Shown one piece after another: positions 8,319 to 16,971 of a stretch of 64,000 nucleotides of DNA; positions within the stretch are counted from its first letter, which is position 1, and every line of letters begins with the position of its first letter. The stretch covers positions 1 to 64,000 of the forward strand of contig CAYPMR010000004.1 of NCBI GenBank assembly GCA_964411665.1. The letters run 5' to 3'. The notes under the pieces are model-generated. The model saw only the letters and a program-made list of their open reading frames with translations. It was not told the DNA's origin and made no database searches. The translations under genes were made by a program, and so were the position numbers. This stretch comes from CALFCE01 sp964411665 (GTDB lineage: Bacteria > Pseudomonadota > Gammaproteobacteria > Granulosicoccales > Granulosicoccaceae).

Positions 8319-9533
8319 ATGAGCGTTGAAATAAAAGTACCTACTTTGCCTGAATCAGTCGCTGATGCACTGATCGTGACCTGGCACAAAAAACCGGGTG
8401 ATGCTGTCAGCCGAGATGATGTGCTGGTAGATATAGAAACCGACAAGGTTGTGCTTGAAGTCCCTGCATCTGAAAGTGGCGTGATGGGGGAGATTGTTGA
8501 ACAAGAGGGTGCAACCGTTGTAGCGCTGCAGGTTATCGGTCACATTATTGAAGGTGAGGCTGTTGCAACTGCAGCTCCGGCTACATCTGCGGAGCCTGAA
8601 AAAGCTGCAAGTTCAGGTGATGGTCAAACTAGCCCGTCAGTAAGACGGTTGCTGACTGAGCACGGTCTGGATGCGTCTGAGATCAGCGGCACTGGAAACA
8701 ACGGTCGCATTACCGCAGAAGATGTAGAGCGTCACGCGGCTCGCCAAAGTGCTGCGGGTGCGGCATCTGCTGCTGTATCAGGTGGTCAGGCCTCTTCAGC
8801 GCCGGTTGATGCCGGTGGCTTTAGTGATGACGACAGGCCTGAACGGCGCGTGCCTATGACACGATTGCGTTCACGTATCGCTGAACGCTTGCTTGAGGCC
8901 ACCCAGTCGACTGCGATGCTGACGACCTTCAACGAGGTCAACATGCAGGCGTTTCTGGATCTGCGTTCCAAACTAAAAGATGACTTTCAGAAAACACATG
9001 GCGTCAAGCTCGGCTTTATGTCGATTTTCCTGAAAGCATCTACCGAGGCGCTGAAACGATTTCCCGATGTGAACGCGTCGATCGATGGTGACGATATTGT
9101 TTATCACGGGTATTGCGATATTGGTGTTGCCGTCTCGTCCGAGCGGGGTTTGGTTGTTCCGGTTTTGCGTAATACCGAGTTCATGAGTCTTGCCGAGATG
9201 GAGTCCACCTTGTCAGGCTTTGCCGATCAGGCACGTGATGGGAAACTTGCCATCGACGATATGACTGGCGGTACCTTCACCATATCCAATGGTGGGGTTT
9301 TCGGCTCATTGTTGTCTACGCCCATTCTGAATCCGCCGCAAAGCGCGATTCTCGGCATGCATAGCATTCAGCAACGTGCGATGGTTGAAAATGGCGAAGT
9401 TGTCGTTCGCCCAATGATGTACCTCGCACTGTCTTATGATCATCGAATCGTTGATGGGAAAGGTGCAGTAACCTTCCTGAAAACGATCAAGGAATTGATC
9501 GAAGACCCCGCGAAAATGCTGTTTGATGTTTGA
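8319..9533 (+). CDS. sucB: Dihydrolipoyllysine-residue succinyltransferase (E2)
   Basis: This is the E2 core of the 2-oxoglutarate dehydrogenase complex. Residues 1-80 form a lipoyl domain with lipoylated Lys43 in ETDKVVLEVPA. An Ala/Ser-rich linker leads to the peripheral subunit-binding domain at about 104-142 (SPSVRRLLTEHGLDASEI ... GRITAEDVERH). The catalytic acyltransferase domain ends with SYDHRIVDGKGAV, containing the active His and Asp. The 404-residue length matches E. coli SucB. The gene lies between sucA and lpd, and all three are probably cotranscribed. Confidence 0.96.
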   Translation: MSVEIKVPTLPESVADALIVTWHKKPGDAVSRDDVLVDIETDKVVLEVPASESGVMGEIVEQEGATVVALQVIGHIIEGEAVATAAPATSAEPEKAASSGDGQTSPSVRRLLTEHGLDASEISGTGNNGRITAEDVERHAARQSAAGAASAAVSGGQASSAPVDAGGFSDDDRPERRVPMTRLRSRIAERLLEATQSTAMLTTFNEVNMQAFLDLRSKLKDDFQKTHGVKLGFMSIFLKASTEALKRFPDVNASIDGDDIVYHGYCDIGVAVSSERGLVVPVLRNTEFMSLAEMESTLSGFADQARDGKLAIDDMTGGTFTISNGGVFGSLLSTPILNPPQSAILGMHSIQQRAMVENGEVVVRPMMYLALSYDHRIVDGKGAVTFLKTIKELIEDPAKMLFDV

Positions 9534-9562
9534 TTAACGAAAAAACTTAAGCGGGTATTCAT

Positions 9563-10993
9563 TTGAACTACGACGTTATTGTCATTGGGGCCGGTCCTGC
9601 CGGTTACGTAGCAGCTATACGTGCTGCGCAATTAGGACTCAAAACCGCCTGTGTTGAAAAATGGCTCAACAAGCAGGGCAAGCCGGCACTCGGTGGCACT
9701 TGTCTGAATGTGGGCTGCATTCCATCGAAAGCGTTGCTTGAATCAACCGAGCTTTATGATCAAGCGGTTCACAAGTTTGATGATATCGGTATTCAAACCG
9801 CGGGCGTGTCGATGGATGTGCCCAAGATGATTGCGCGTAAAGACAAGATCGTGACCGAATTGACCGGCGGCATTGCGCAGTTGTTCAAAGCCAACGGTAT
9901 TGAGTGGTTGCAGGGCAGCGGCAAGCTTCTGGCTGAAAAACAGGTGGAAGTCACAGGCCTTGACGGCAAGGTGAGTGAATACGCCGCGGCTAATGTCATC
10001 ATCGCATCTGGCTCAGTGCCTATAGATCTTGACGCAACACCTTTGCATTCTGATCAAGTGGTGGATTCCTCCGGAGCGCTCGACTGGCAGTCTGTGCCGC
10101 AACGTCTGTGTGTTATCGGTGCTGGTGTGATCGGGCTTGAGCTTGGCAGTGTGTGGCGACGTCTCGGCAGTGAGGTGGTTGTACTCGAAGCATTCGATGC
10201 GTTTCTACCCATGGTTGATGAAGCGGTTGCACGTGAGGCCTTGAAAACATTTACCAGGCAGGGGCTGGACATTCGTATGGGTAGCCGAGTCATGGGCAGT
10301 ACGGTCACCGATAGCGGTGTTGAAATCGCCTACAAAGATGAAAACGGTGATGCAACCTTGCAAGTAGATAAAGTCATTGTGGCTGTTGGCAGACGTGCCA
10401 GCAGTAGCGATGTTATTTCAGCTGAAGCGAATATCGAACTGGATGAACGTGGCCTGATTCATGTGAACGAGCGCTGTGAGACCAATATCCCCGGGGTCTA
10501 TGCAATAGGTGATGTTGTCAGAGGGCCAATGCTGGCCCATAAAGGCTCGGAAGAGGGTGTTATGGTCGCGGAACTTATTTCGGGCCAGTATGGGCACGTC
10601 AATTACGACGTTATGCCTAACGTTATCTATACCCATCCGGAAGTAGCCTGGGTTGGTAAAACGGAAGAACAACTGAAGAACGAAGGTGTTGACTACGAGG
10701 CCGGTAGCTTCCCTTTCGCAGCTAGCGGACGAGCCAAGGCAAAGGGCGATACAGGGGGACTGGTCAAGATTCTGCGCGACAAGGCGTCTGATCGTTTGCT
10801 GGGCGCTCACATTATTGGTCCAGCGGCTTCAGAGCTATTGGGTCAATCGGTGCTGGCTATGGAGTTCAATGCAACGATTGAGGATATAGCCCGCACCATT
10901 CATGCGCATCCGACATTGTCGGAAGCCATGCATGAAGCAGCCCTGGGTGCAGATGGTCGTGCGATTCATATCGCTAACCGAAAGCGTAGATAA
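9563..10993 (+). CDS. lpd: Dihydrolipoyl dehydrogenase (E3)
   Basis: This FAD-dependent disulfide oxidoreductase reoxidises dihydrolipoyl groups with NAD+. The FAD-binding GAGPAG is at the N-terminus. The redox-active Cys47/Cys52 lie in GGTCLNVGCIPSK, the NAD-binding site is GAGVIGLELGSVW, and the C-terminal catalytic His-Glu dyad is in HAHPTLSEAMHEA. The start is TTG at 9563, 29 bp after sucB, with only a weak Shine-Dalgarno. It is the last gene of the cluster, followed by a strong terminator. It may also serve pyruvate dehydrogenase and glycine cleavage, which are not encoded in this window. Confidence 0.96.
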   Translation: MNYDVIVIGAGPAGYVAAIRAAQLGLKTACVEKWLNKQGKPALGGTCLNVGCIPSKALLESTELYDQAVHKFDDIGIQTAGVSMDVPKMIARKDKIVTELTGGIAQLFKANGIEWLQGSGKLLAEKQVEVTGLDGKVSEYAAANVIIASGSVPIDLDATPLHSDQVVDSSGALDWQSVPQRLCVIGAGVIGLELGSVWRRLGSEVVVLEAFDAFLPMVDEAVAREALKTFTRQGLDIRMGSRVMGSTVTDSGVEIAYKDENGDATLQVDKVIVAVGRRASSSDVISAEANIELDERGLIHVNERCETNIPGVYAIGDVVRGPMLAHKGSEEGVMVAELISGQYGHVNYDVMPNVIYTHPEVAWVGKTEEQLKNEGVDYEAGSFPFAASGRAKAKGDTGGLVKILRDKASDRLLGAHIIGPAASELLGQSVLAMEFNATIEDIARTIHAHPTLSEAMHEAALGADGRAIHIANRKRR

Positions 10994-11018
10994 GAAAGGT
11001 ATAAATATTAAGCAATAA

Positions 11019-11043
11019 AAAAGCCGGCTAAAAGCCGGCTTTT
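11019..11043. terminator. Bidirectional rho-independent terminator
   Basis: AGCCGGCT at 11022-11029 and its identical palindromic copy at 11033-11040 form an 8-bp GC-rich stem with an AAA loop, extended by A-T pairs on both sides. TTTTCTTTTTC follows on the plus strand and TTTTTTATT on the minus strand, so it can end both lpd and the convergent DUF481 gene. Confidence 0.9.
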
Positions 11044-11068
11044 CTTTTTCATACAACTGGTATCTGGA

Positions 11069-11893
11069 TCAGATATCGAATACCAGATTGAAAGTTGTCA
11101 CTGTGTCGGTTGACGAATCAAGTGGATTCCCCGGATTTTCCAGGTCTGTGTTACCTCTAGCGAAGTAAGCCAGTTTCAACGCCAGACGCGAAGACACCTT
11201 ATAGGCCAATCCCAGGTTTAACTCGGTACCCGTATTATCTCCACCAAGGTCAGCTTTGAAGTCTGCGTTGAAGGTCAGCGCCTCTGTCAGCTGATTCAGA
11301 TAGGACAGTCCAAAGTAAAGGATACCGCCGCTGGCATCATCGCCGACGACTGGTTCAAGGACGCGATTACCGAAACCCGCCTCACCTGAGAAAAACCCAG
11401 TGTCGGAAGCCCAGAATTTATGTCCAACACCGATAATCTGACGGGTAGATTGGTCGATATTCGCTGGCTCATCAAACTCGAAATCGAGGATACCGAAAAA
11501 GTAAGTTCGCGGACGCCAGTAGTATTTTGGCTGATATCCGAGAATGATGCGCTCAGCGTTGTTGTCAGTCACGCTATCCAGTACTGCAAACCCGGTATTG
11601 GCATCTACAACGGGGGCACCAGTAGCATCTGTATCCTGAATCAACGTGGTTGTGCGGCCAAATAGTACGCTACCGAACACAAGGTGTTCCCATTTACCGA
11701 CAGTTTTACCCAGTCGGATTCCGCCGGATATACTGGATGCTTCTGTGTTACCTGTAGCACTGGTAGCACCGAGTGTTGCCGATCCGCTCCAGCCACTTGC
11801 CAGGCCTGCAACAGCATCCACTGCATCTGATTGGGCATGTGCTGCACCGATTAGTCCCAGTGCTAAGCCTGCCGCTAATGTTAATTTTTTCAT
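11069..11893 (-). CDS. DUF481 family outer-membrane beta-barrel protein
   Basis: This predicted outer-membrane barrel of the DUF481 (YdiY-like) family has 274 residues with a signal peptide ending at GAAHA-QSD. Alternating aromatic strands follow, including GSATLGATSATGNTEASSIS at the start of the barrel, LGYQPKYYWRPRTYFFG, and a terminal phenylalanine-type strand VTTFNLVFDI. The function of the family is unclear; YdiY is described as acid- or salt-inducible. I place the start at ATG 11891-11893 because GAGGAA lies eight bases upstream; the frame stays open five codons further to a TTG. It is monocistronic and ends at the bidirectional terminator. Confidence 0.85.
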   Translation of the reverse strand: MKKLTLAAGLALGLIGAAHAQSDAVDAVAGLASGWSGSATLGATSATGNTEASSISGGIRLGKTVGKWEHLVFGSVLFGRTTTLIQDTDATGAPVVDANTGFAVLDSVTDNNAERIILGYQPKYYWRPRTYFFGILDFEFDEPANIDQSTRQIIGVGHKFWASDTGFFSGEAGFGNRVLEPVVGDDASGGILYFGLSYLNQLTEALTFNADFKADLGGDNTGTELNLGLAYKVSSRLALKLAYFARGNTDLENPGNPLDSSTDTVTTFNLVFDI

Positions 11894-12326
11894 TTCGTTA
11901 TTCCTCAACTAGAACTAGCGTAAAAATCGGATCAACGTGTTAGTTGTAAATCTCAACTCTATTAACTAGAAATAAAATTTTAATTAGAGACTCCCTGACG
12001 AAATCGCATTTCGGGAATGTTCGGAACATCAGAAGTAAATCTCTTAAGTTTTCTCTGTTGCAGTTGATTACTGGCAGAGTAACCCGCTATATCTCGGGAC
12101 CCTCATCTTCTGCGCGAGCGCTTTTAGCTTTAGCTCCCACCAATTTTCAGCGGAATCGGAAGCAACTATAGCTCAACTATTAAATTTAACATCCACAAAA
12201 AACGTAATTTTTTGTTGCTTATAAAGTTATGCTGGCGTGATGATGTCCAAGCTGAACACTTGCTGAATTAAAATTAAAAAAACGACTATTTTTATTGTTG
12301 TCATACAAGCTATTACGTGAAAATAA
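11894..12326. other. AT-rich intergenic region upstream of the DUF481 gene
   Basis: This 433-bp stretch separates two minus-strand genes and has no credible coding frame. It holds a hairpin CGAAAT-CGC-ATTTCG at 11999-12013, immediately followed by the near-perfect palindrome ATGTTC-G-GAACAT at 12017-12029, which could be a regulator site or part of a leader of the DUF481 gene. The rest (12180-12326) is A/T-rich, with no clear promoter or terminator. Confidence 0.5.
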
Positions 12327-13382
12327 CTATCCGGCAAACACGTAGTCTCTTTCTTCGACGAAATCGTTTTCGTCGAACCACAGTTTTAATTTCGTACGTG
12401 CGCCATAACGAGTTACGACACTCACCAGAAGCGCATCTCCATGTACACGTTCTGAAATAGACTTGTAGTTAATAATTTCAGTATGTCGAAGTGTTCGTTT
12501 TTTGACATGTATGTGCAAATCAACGAAATAGTCAATCGTAATGCCCTGTGCTTTTAATGCGTCGTACATTAATTTCGCGTTTCGCCCTGTTCCGATAATG
12601 ACAGCGCTGCGCCCCTTCAGGCAGGTATGTGCCATGGCCCATGCTTTTGCAGCTATGAAATTGCTGCGGCTGTAACGCTCGCTTTGTCGCGTCAAGCGGT
12701 TGTCGTGGTCGCGCCAGCGAAGTAATGGTGTGTTTGTCGGTGTTGGCTTACCCATGAGAGCGCCCGACATATGAGCACGCAGTAAAAAATCATAGTCTTC
12801 GGCCCAATTCGAATCGCGATAGCCGGATAGTTGCTGACTGAGTGATCGCTTCATCAACCAGGTTGGATGAGGGCAGGGACTTTCTATAAACAGGCTGCGG
12901 GCGATTTCGTGTGGCTGTGTCAATTCATTGAGCCAGTGCATGTAATGAAGATTGCCGCCCTGAATGGGTCTGTCGTTAGAGAATATTTCCACATCGCAGG
13001 CGCATAAGTTGATATGTGGATTTTCTCGCAGGTAGTCCAATTGGCGTGCAATGCGTGTCGGATGCGCCAGATCATCTGCATCCATGCGAGCAATCCAGTT
13101 TCCCCGGGCCTCAGCAAGTCCGGTATTTAAAGCCGCAACAATGCCGGGTGAGGGTCGTTGAAGTTCCATGATTCGAGAGTCGCCAGGCAGGTTCAAACAA
13201 GTTAAATCGTCATCGCAGTTTTCGTCAGGCCCTATCATCAAAATCTCTAGCGCCTGATGGCTTTGTTGCAGAAGGCTATTCAGGCTCTCCTGCAACCATG
13301 ACCTGCTCTGCTCGTCGGCGAGACTTTTTGGACCTACTGGTAGCAAAACAGATACGAGATCCGTGCTGGTGCTGGTTGTCAT
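12327..13382 (-). CDS. Glycosyltransferase family 2 protein with C-terminal Rossmann-like domain
   Basis: This is a predicted inverting GT-A glycosyltransferase of 351 residues using a nucleotide-sugar donor. The N-terminal domain has VSVLLPVG, the acceptor-side SPGIVAALNTGLAEARG and the metal-binding DADD of ARMDADDLAHP near residue 100. The AEDYDFLLRA motif lies near residue 200. After about residue 255 the sequence continues with VIIGTGRNAKLMYDALKAQG, a nucleotide- or sugar-binding Rossmann start, so the protein is probably bifunctional or regulated. The substrate is unknown, and no other polysaccharide genes are nearby. Confidence 0.85.
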   Translation of the reverse strand: MTTSTSTDLVSVLLPVGPKSLADEQSRSWLQESLNSLLQQSHQALEILMIGPDENCDDDLTCLNLPGDSRIMELQRPSPGIVAALNTGLAEARGNWIARMDADDLAHPTRIARQLDYLRENPHINLCACDVEIFSNDRPIQGGNLHYMHWLNELTQPHEIARSLFIESPCPHPTWLMKRSLSQQLSGYRDSNWAEDYDFLLRAHMSGALMGKPTPTNTPLLRWRDHDNRLTRQSERYSRSNFIAAKAWAMAHTCLKGRSAVIIGTGRNAKLMYDALKAQGITIDYFVDLHIHVKKRTLRHTEIINYKSISERVHGDALLVSVVTRYGARTKLKLWFDENDFVEERDYVFAG

Positions 13383-13577
13383 GTTTGCTGGTTTGTATCC
13401 GTGGCGATGGGGCTGACTGCCATTGCAGGCATGGCTGATCTTTGCACGTCATTGGCAGAGGCCAGACTTTTTTTCGTGTGAAAAATCAGGAAAAAAATGT
13501 GCGAATGAATTAATGTTAGTAGCAGGATAAACAAAACAACCAAACTAGACTAAATTGCGTATGGATTAGATGCAGTT

Positions 13578-13595
13578 GGAGTAGGGGTAGGAGTA
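13578..13595 (+). repeat. Tandem GGRGTA hexamers at the gmk ribosome binding site
   Basis: GGAGTA (13578-13583), GGGGTA (13584-13589) and GGAGTA (13590-13595) are three in-phase hexamers ending 12 bases before the gmk ATG, followed by a fourth partial unit GGAATC. Each resembles a Shine-Dalgarno sequence, so they form a purine-rich multi-SD leader. Confidence 0.6.
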
Positions 13596-13607
13596 GGAAT
13601 CCGAATA

Positions 13608-14225
13608 ATGAACGCCAGAGGGACTGTATTCATAGTTTCTGCGCCGTCGGGCGCAGGCAAAACCAGTCTGGTCAAACGTCTAATAAACGATGTAGCCAAT
13701 ATCCAGGTTGCCGTGTCACATACGACGCGGCCGAGGCGAGACGGAGATATCGACGGACGAGACTACCATTTCACTGATCGTGATGCCTTTGAGCAGATGA
13801 TTTCTGAAGATGCATTCATTGAGTATGCGAATGTATTTGGAAATTACTACGGCACCAGCCAGAGTGCTGTGGACGCCTGTCTGTCGAGCGGTGCAGATGT
13901 GATACTCGAAATTGACTGGCAGGGTGCTGAACAGGTGCGCGAACGTCTTGACGGCACGTGTTGGGTATTTATCATTCCGCCGTCCCGCGAGATATTGCTG
14001 CAACGCCTGCGTGGCAGGGGCACAGATAGTGACGAGGTCATCGAATTGCGCACACAAGCGGCGGTCGATGAAATGAGGCATCTGGATAAAGCTGACTATC
14101 TGCTCATTAACGACGATTTTGAGCACACGCTTGCGCAGTTCAAGTCCATCATAAGTGCCAATCGGCTTGTGACGGCACGACAAATCGAAAGCCATCGCCC
14201 GCTGGTCGATGAGCTATTATCCTGA
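13608..14225 (+). CDS. gmk: Guanylate kinase
   Basis: This enzyme phosphorylates GMP or dGMP to GDP or dGDP with ATP, in the cytosol. The P-loop SAPSGAGKTS is at residues 11-20, the GMP-binding segment SHTTRPRRDGDIDGRDYHF follows, and ILEIDWQGAEQV, PPSREILLQRLRGRGTD and YLLINDDF complete the family signature. The 205-residue length is usual. It starts the gmk-rpoZ-spoT-recG arrangement, linking GTP metabolism with (p)ppGpp control. Confidence 0.97.
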   Translation: MNARGTVFIVSAPSGAGKTSLVKRLINDVANIQVAVSHTTRPRRDGDIDGRDYHFTDRDAFEQMISEDAFIEYANVFGNYYGTSQSAVDACLSSGADVILEIDWQGAEQVRERLDGTCWVFIIPPSREILLQRLRGRGTDSDEVIELRTQAAVDEMRHLDKADYLLINDDFEHTLAQFKSIISANRLVTARQIESHRPLVDELLS

Positions 14226-14381
14226 TAACAGGCACACCGGCTTTGTGAGCTAAAAGTCTCAAAAGCGGCGCTTTCACGATTCGCCTTATGGTAGAGGTCC
14301 GATATTCGCTTATCTCTCTGGACACTATCATTACGATGGCATAGGATTCATTGTCCCCGGCAAGACTTCAGGAAATTTGGT

Positions 14382-14642
14382 ATGGCACGTGTCACAGTAG
14401 AAGACAGTCTCGAAAAAGTAGGCAACCGATTCGATCTGGTGTTGATCGCTTCCAAGCGTGCTCGCAATCTGTCGCTTGGCGCAGAGCCTCTCTTGCCCAC
14501 TGACAATGACAAGCCTTCGGTGATCGCATTGCGCGAGATTGCCGAAGGTCTGATCGGCGAAGACATCCTGCATGAAGCGCCCCCACCGCCTGCGCCTGTC
14601 GAACCCGTGATCTACGATAAGGATTTGCGCGAAGATTTCTGA
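14382..14642 (+). CDS. rpoZ: DNA-directed RNA polymerase omega subunit
   Basis: This 86-residue subunit stabilises the beta-prime subunit and forms part of a ppGpp-binding site in proteobacterial RNA polymerase. It has the N-terminal MARVTVEDSLEKVGNRFDLV and the conserved ALREIAEGLI helix. A Pro-rich stretch APPPPAPVEP precedes the acidic C-terminus. AGGAAA lies just upstream of the ATG. The gene is 156 bp downstream of gmk and immediately before spoT, the usual gammaproteobacterial position. Confidence 0.96.
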   Translation: MARVTVEDSLEKVGNRFDLVLIASKRARNLSLGAEPLLPTDNDKPSVIALREIAEGLIGEDILHEAPPPPAPVEPVIYDKDLREDF

Positions 14643-14714
14643 GCCCGGCCTTCAATAAATTAATACCGTATAAAGCCAAAGCGGCACCTCACATCTGGAT
14701 CCGGCAAATGCAAT

Positions 14715-16925
14715 TTGCTGGCGCTTTCAGCTATGAGTAGCGCTGCCGGTAGTCACAATGACGATCTGCAGCCGCAGCCCGTTGTGCAAGGGCAGGGGCA
14801 AGATGATGGTTTCGCCAGTCTGCGTGAACGACTTGTTACTGAATACAGCGAAGAACAGGTAGCACTGATCGATCGTGCCTATCACACGGCTCGTCACGCC
14901 CATGCTCATCAGACCCGAAGTTCGGGCCTTCCTTACATAACTCATCCTATTGCCGTCGCCAGGCTCGTGCTGGAAATGAAGCTTGATCCTGTCAGCGTCG
15001 TGTCGGCATTGCTGCACGATGTGGTTGAGGATACGGCTGTCAGCAAATCGGCAATCGAGGAAGAGTTCGGCGCTGAGGTCGCTGACATAGTCGATGGTTT
15101 GAGCAAACTGAACAAAACTGAATTTCGCACTCGCGAACAGGTGCAGGCGGCAAGTTTACGAAAGATGTTTCTGGCCATGGTGTCGGATGTACGCGTCATT
15201 CTGATCAAGCTGGCTGATCGTCAGCACAATATGCGTACCCTTGATGCTTTGGACGCGAAAAGAAAGCGGCGTATTGCAAGGGAAACACTGGATGTTTATG
15301 CGCCCATAGCTAATCGACTTGGTTTATACGCCATTAAGGAAGAGCTAGAGGAGCTTGGATTTGCGGCGATGTACCCGCTGCGTAAAAATTTGCTCGACGC
15401 AGTTGTCAAAAACGCTGAAAAAAATAATAGCTACGCGATGCGTCAGTTGATTACCCGCGTTAACGATAATCTTAACGACATGGGTATCGATGCGCGTGTC
15501 TTCGGCAGACGCAAAAGTGCGTATAGCATCTATCGCAAGAAAAAAGAAAAGCAAATCCCCTTCGACAGTATCCTCGATATATTCGCTTTGCGGATAGTCG
15601 TTGAAACTGTTGATCAATGCTATCGCGCCCTGGGTGTTGTACATCATCTTTACACACCAATACCGCGTCGTTTCAAGGACTTAATTGCCGTGCCAAAGGA
15701 AAACGGCTATCAGTCTCTTCATACGGTATGTGTCAGCAGCCACAATATACCTATAGAAATTCAGATTCGTACAACTGAAATGGACAGAGTTTCAGAATCG
15801 GGTAATGCGGCCCACTGGGTGTATAAGGACGGACGTGCTAACTACGGTGAGCGCAAAGCCCGTCAGTGGATGGATGGTTTGCTTGATTTACAAAGCCGTG
15901 CTTCAGACAGTGATGAATTTATCGATCAGGTGAAAATAGATCTGTTTCCACGAGAAATATTTTTATTCACACCCAAACGTCGTGTCATCGAATTGCAAAG
16001 CGGTTCGACGCCCATTGACTTTGCCTATGCGGTTCATTCGGAAATTGGTAACAAATGTGTGTCGGCCCTGGTGGATCGTAAACTTGTATCGCTCAGCACT
16101 CAATTGGAATCGGGACAAACAGTCGAAATTCAGACATCGGATACGGCCAATCCACAGCCTGTGTGGCTCAACTTCGTCGTCACCGCTAAAGCTCGCTCCG
16201 CCATCCGCCATCATTTGCGTAACCTCGATCGTAGTCAGGCACGTCAGTTCGGTGAGCGATTGCTTGTCAGGTCATTGGCAACCTATGAAATCGATCTTGG
16301 TGCGATATCAGCCAAGGTTATGGAAACACTTTGTGCCGAATTCAGATTCCAGAGTAAAGATGAATTGTTTATCGATATCGGTCTTGGCAATCATATGCCC
16401 AGTCATATATCCGCACGACTTGTCGCATTACATAATGGTGCTAAGCCAGACACTGCGCCGTATCAACGTCAACAACAGGATATAGCCCCACTAATGATTG
16501 AGGGTGAAGAAGGATCGGTGCTGTCTTTGGCCGAATGCTGTCGTCCTGTTCCCGGCGATAGTGTTGACGGTATGCTAAGTGCGGGTAGCGGTGTGGTTGT
16601 GCATCGGTCGCAGTGTTCCAATCTCGGTCGATTGAAGCGTAAGCGTAAAGAATGGGTTCGAGTAGCCTGGCCCATAGAAACGCGGGTTCACTATCAGTCG
16701 TCAATAGCTGTCAGTTTGCAAAATCGTCCCGGTGCATTAGCCAGAGTGACATCGGTGATTTCAGCCAGTGGCAGTAATATAGATGGTGTCAATTTCGACA
16801 ATCGTGGTGAGGATCACATTGAGATACAATTTCTGTTGTCGGTCAAGGATCGCCAGCACATTGCCAAGCTGATACGCCGCATCAGAAATGTCGGTGTTGT
16901 GCATCGGGTATCGCGTGAAAATTGA
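14715..16925 (+). CDS. spoT: Bifunctional (p)ppGpp synthetase/hydrolase, SpoT/Rsh type
   Basis: This enzyme makes and degrades the alarmone (p)ppGpp. The N-terminal HD hydrolase domain is intact: HPIAVARLVLEM, HDVVEDT near residues 101-107, and LADRQHNMRTL. The synthetase domain follows (GRRKSAYSIYRKKKEKQIPF, DIFALRIVV, AVPKENGYQSLHT, EIQIRT). A TGS domain starts near 415 (LFTPKRRVIELQSGSTPIDF), and a C-terminal ACT domain starts near 655 (SIAVSLQNRPGALARVTSVI). The likely start is TTG 14715 or the in-frame ATG 14733; neither has a strong Shine-Dalgarno. It is followed by recG after 46 bp, with no trmH between. Confidence 0.95.
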   Translation: MLALSAMSSAAGSHNDDLQPQPVVQGQGQDDGFASLRERLVTEYSEEQVALIDRAYHTARHAHAHQTRSSGLPYITHPIAVARLVLEMKLDPVSVVSALLHDVVEDTAVSKSAIEEEFGAEVADIVDGLSKLNKTEFRTREQVQAASLRKMFLAMVSDVRVILIKLADRQHNMRTLDALDAKRKRRIARETLDVYAPIANRLGLYAIKEELEELGFAAMYPLRKNLLDAVVKNAEKNNSYAMRQLITRVNDNLNDMGIDARVFGRRKSAYSIYRKKKEKQIPFDSILDIFALRIVVETVDQCYRALGVVHHLYTPIPRRFKDLIAVPKENGYQSLHTVCVSSHNIPIEIQIRTTEMDRVSESGNAAHWVYKDGRANYGERKARQWMDGLLDLQSRASDSDEFIDQVKIDLFPREIFLFTPKRRVIELQSGSTPIDFAYAVHSEIGNKCVSALVDRKLVSLSTQLESGQTVEIQTSDTANPQPVWLNFVVTAKARSAIRHHLRNLDRSQARQFGERLLVRSLATYEIDLGAISAKVMETLCAEFRFQSKDELFIDIGLGNHMPSHISARLVALHNGAKPDTAPYQRQQQDIAPLMIEGEEGSVLSLAECCRPVPGDSVDGMLSAGSGVVVHRSQCSNLGRLKRKRKEWVRVAWPIETRVHYQSSIAVSLQNRPGALARVTSVISASGSNIDGVNFDNRGEDHIEIQFLLSVKDRQHIAKLIRRIRNVGVVHRVSREN

Positions 16926-16971
16926 GCCCATTTAGTTGAGCCGTACTTTCAAACACTAAACTGTCACGCCT

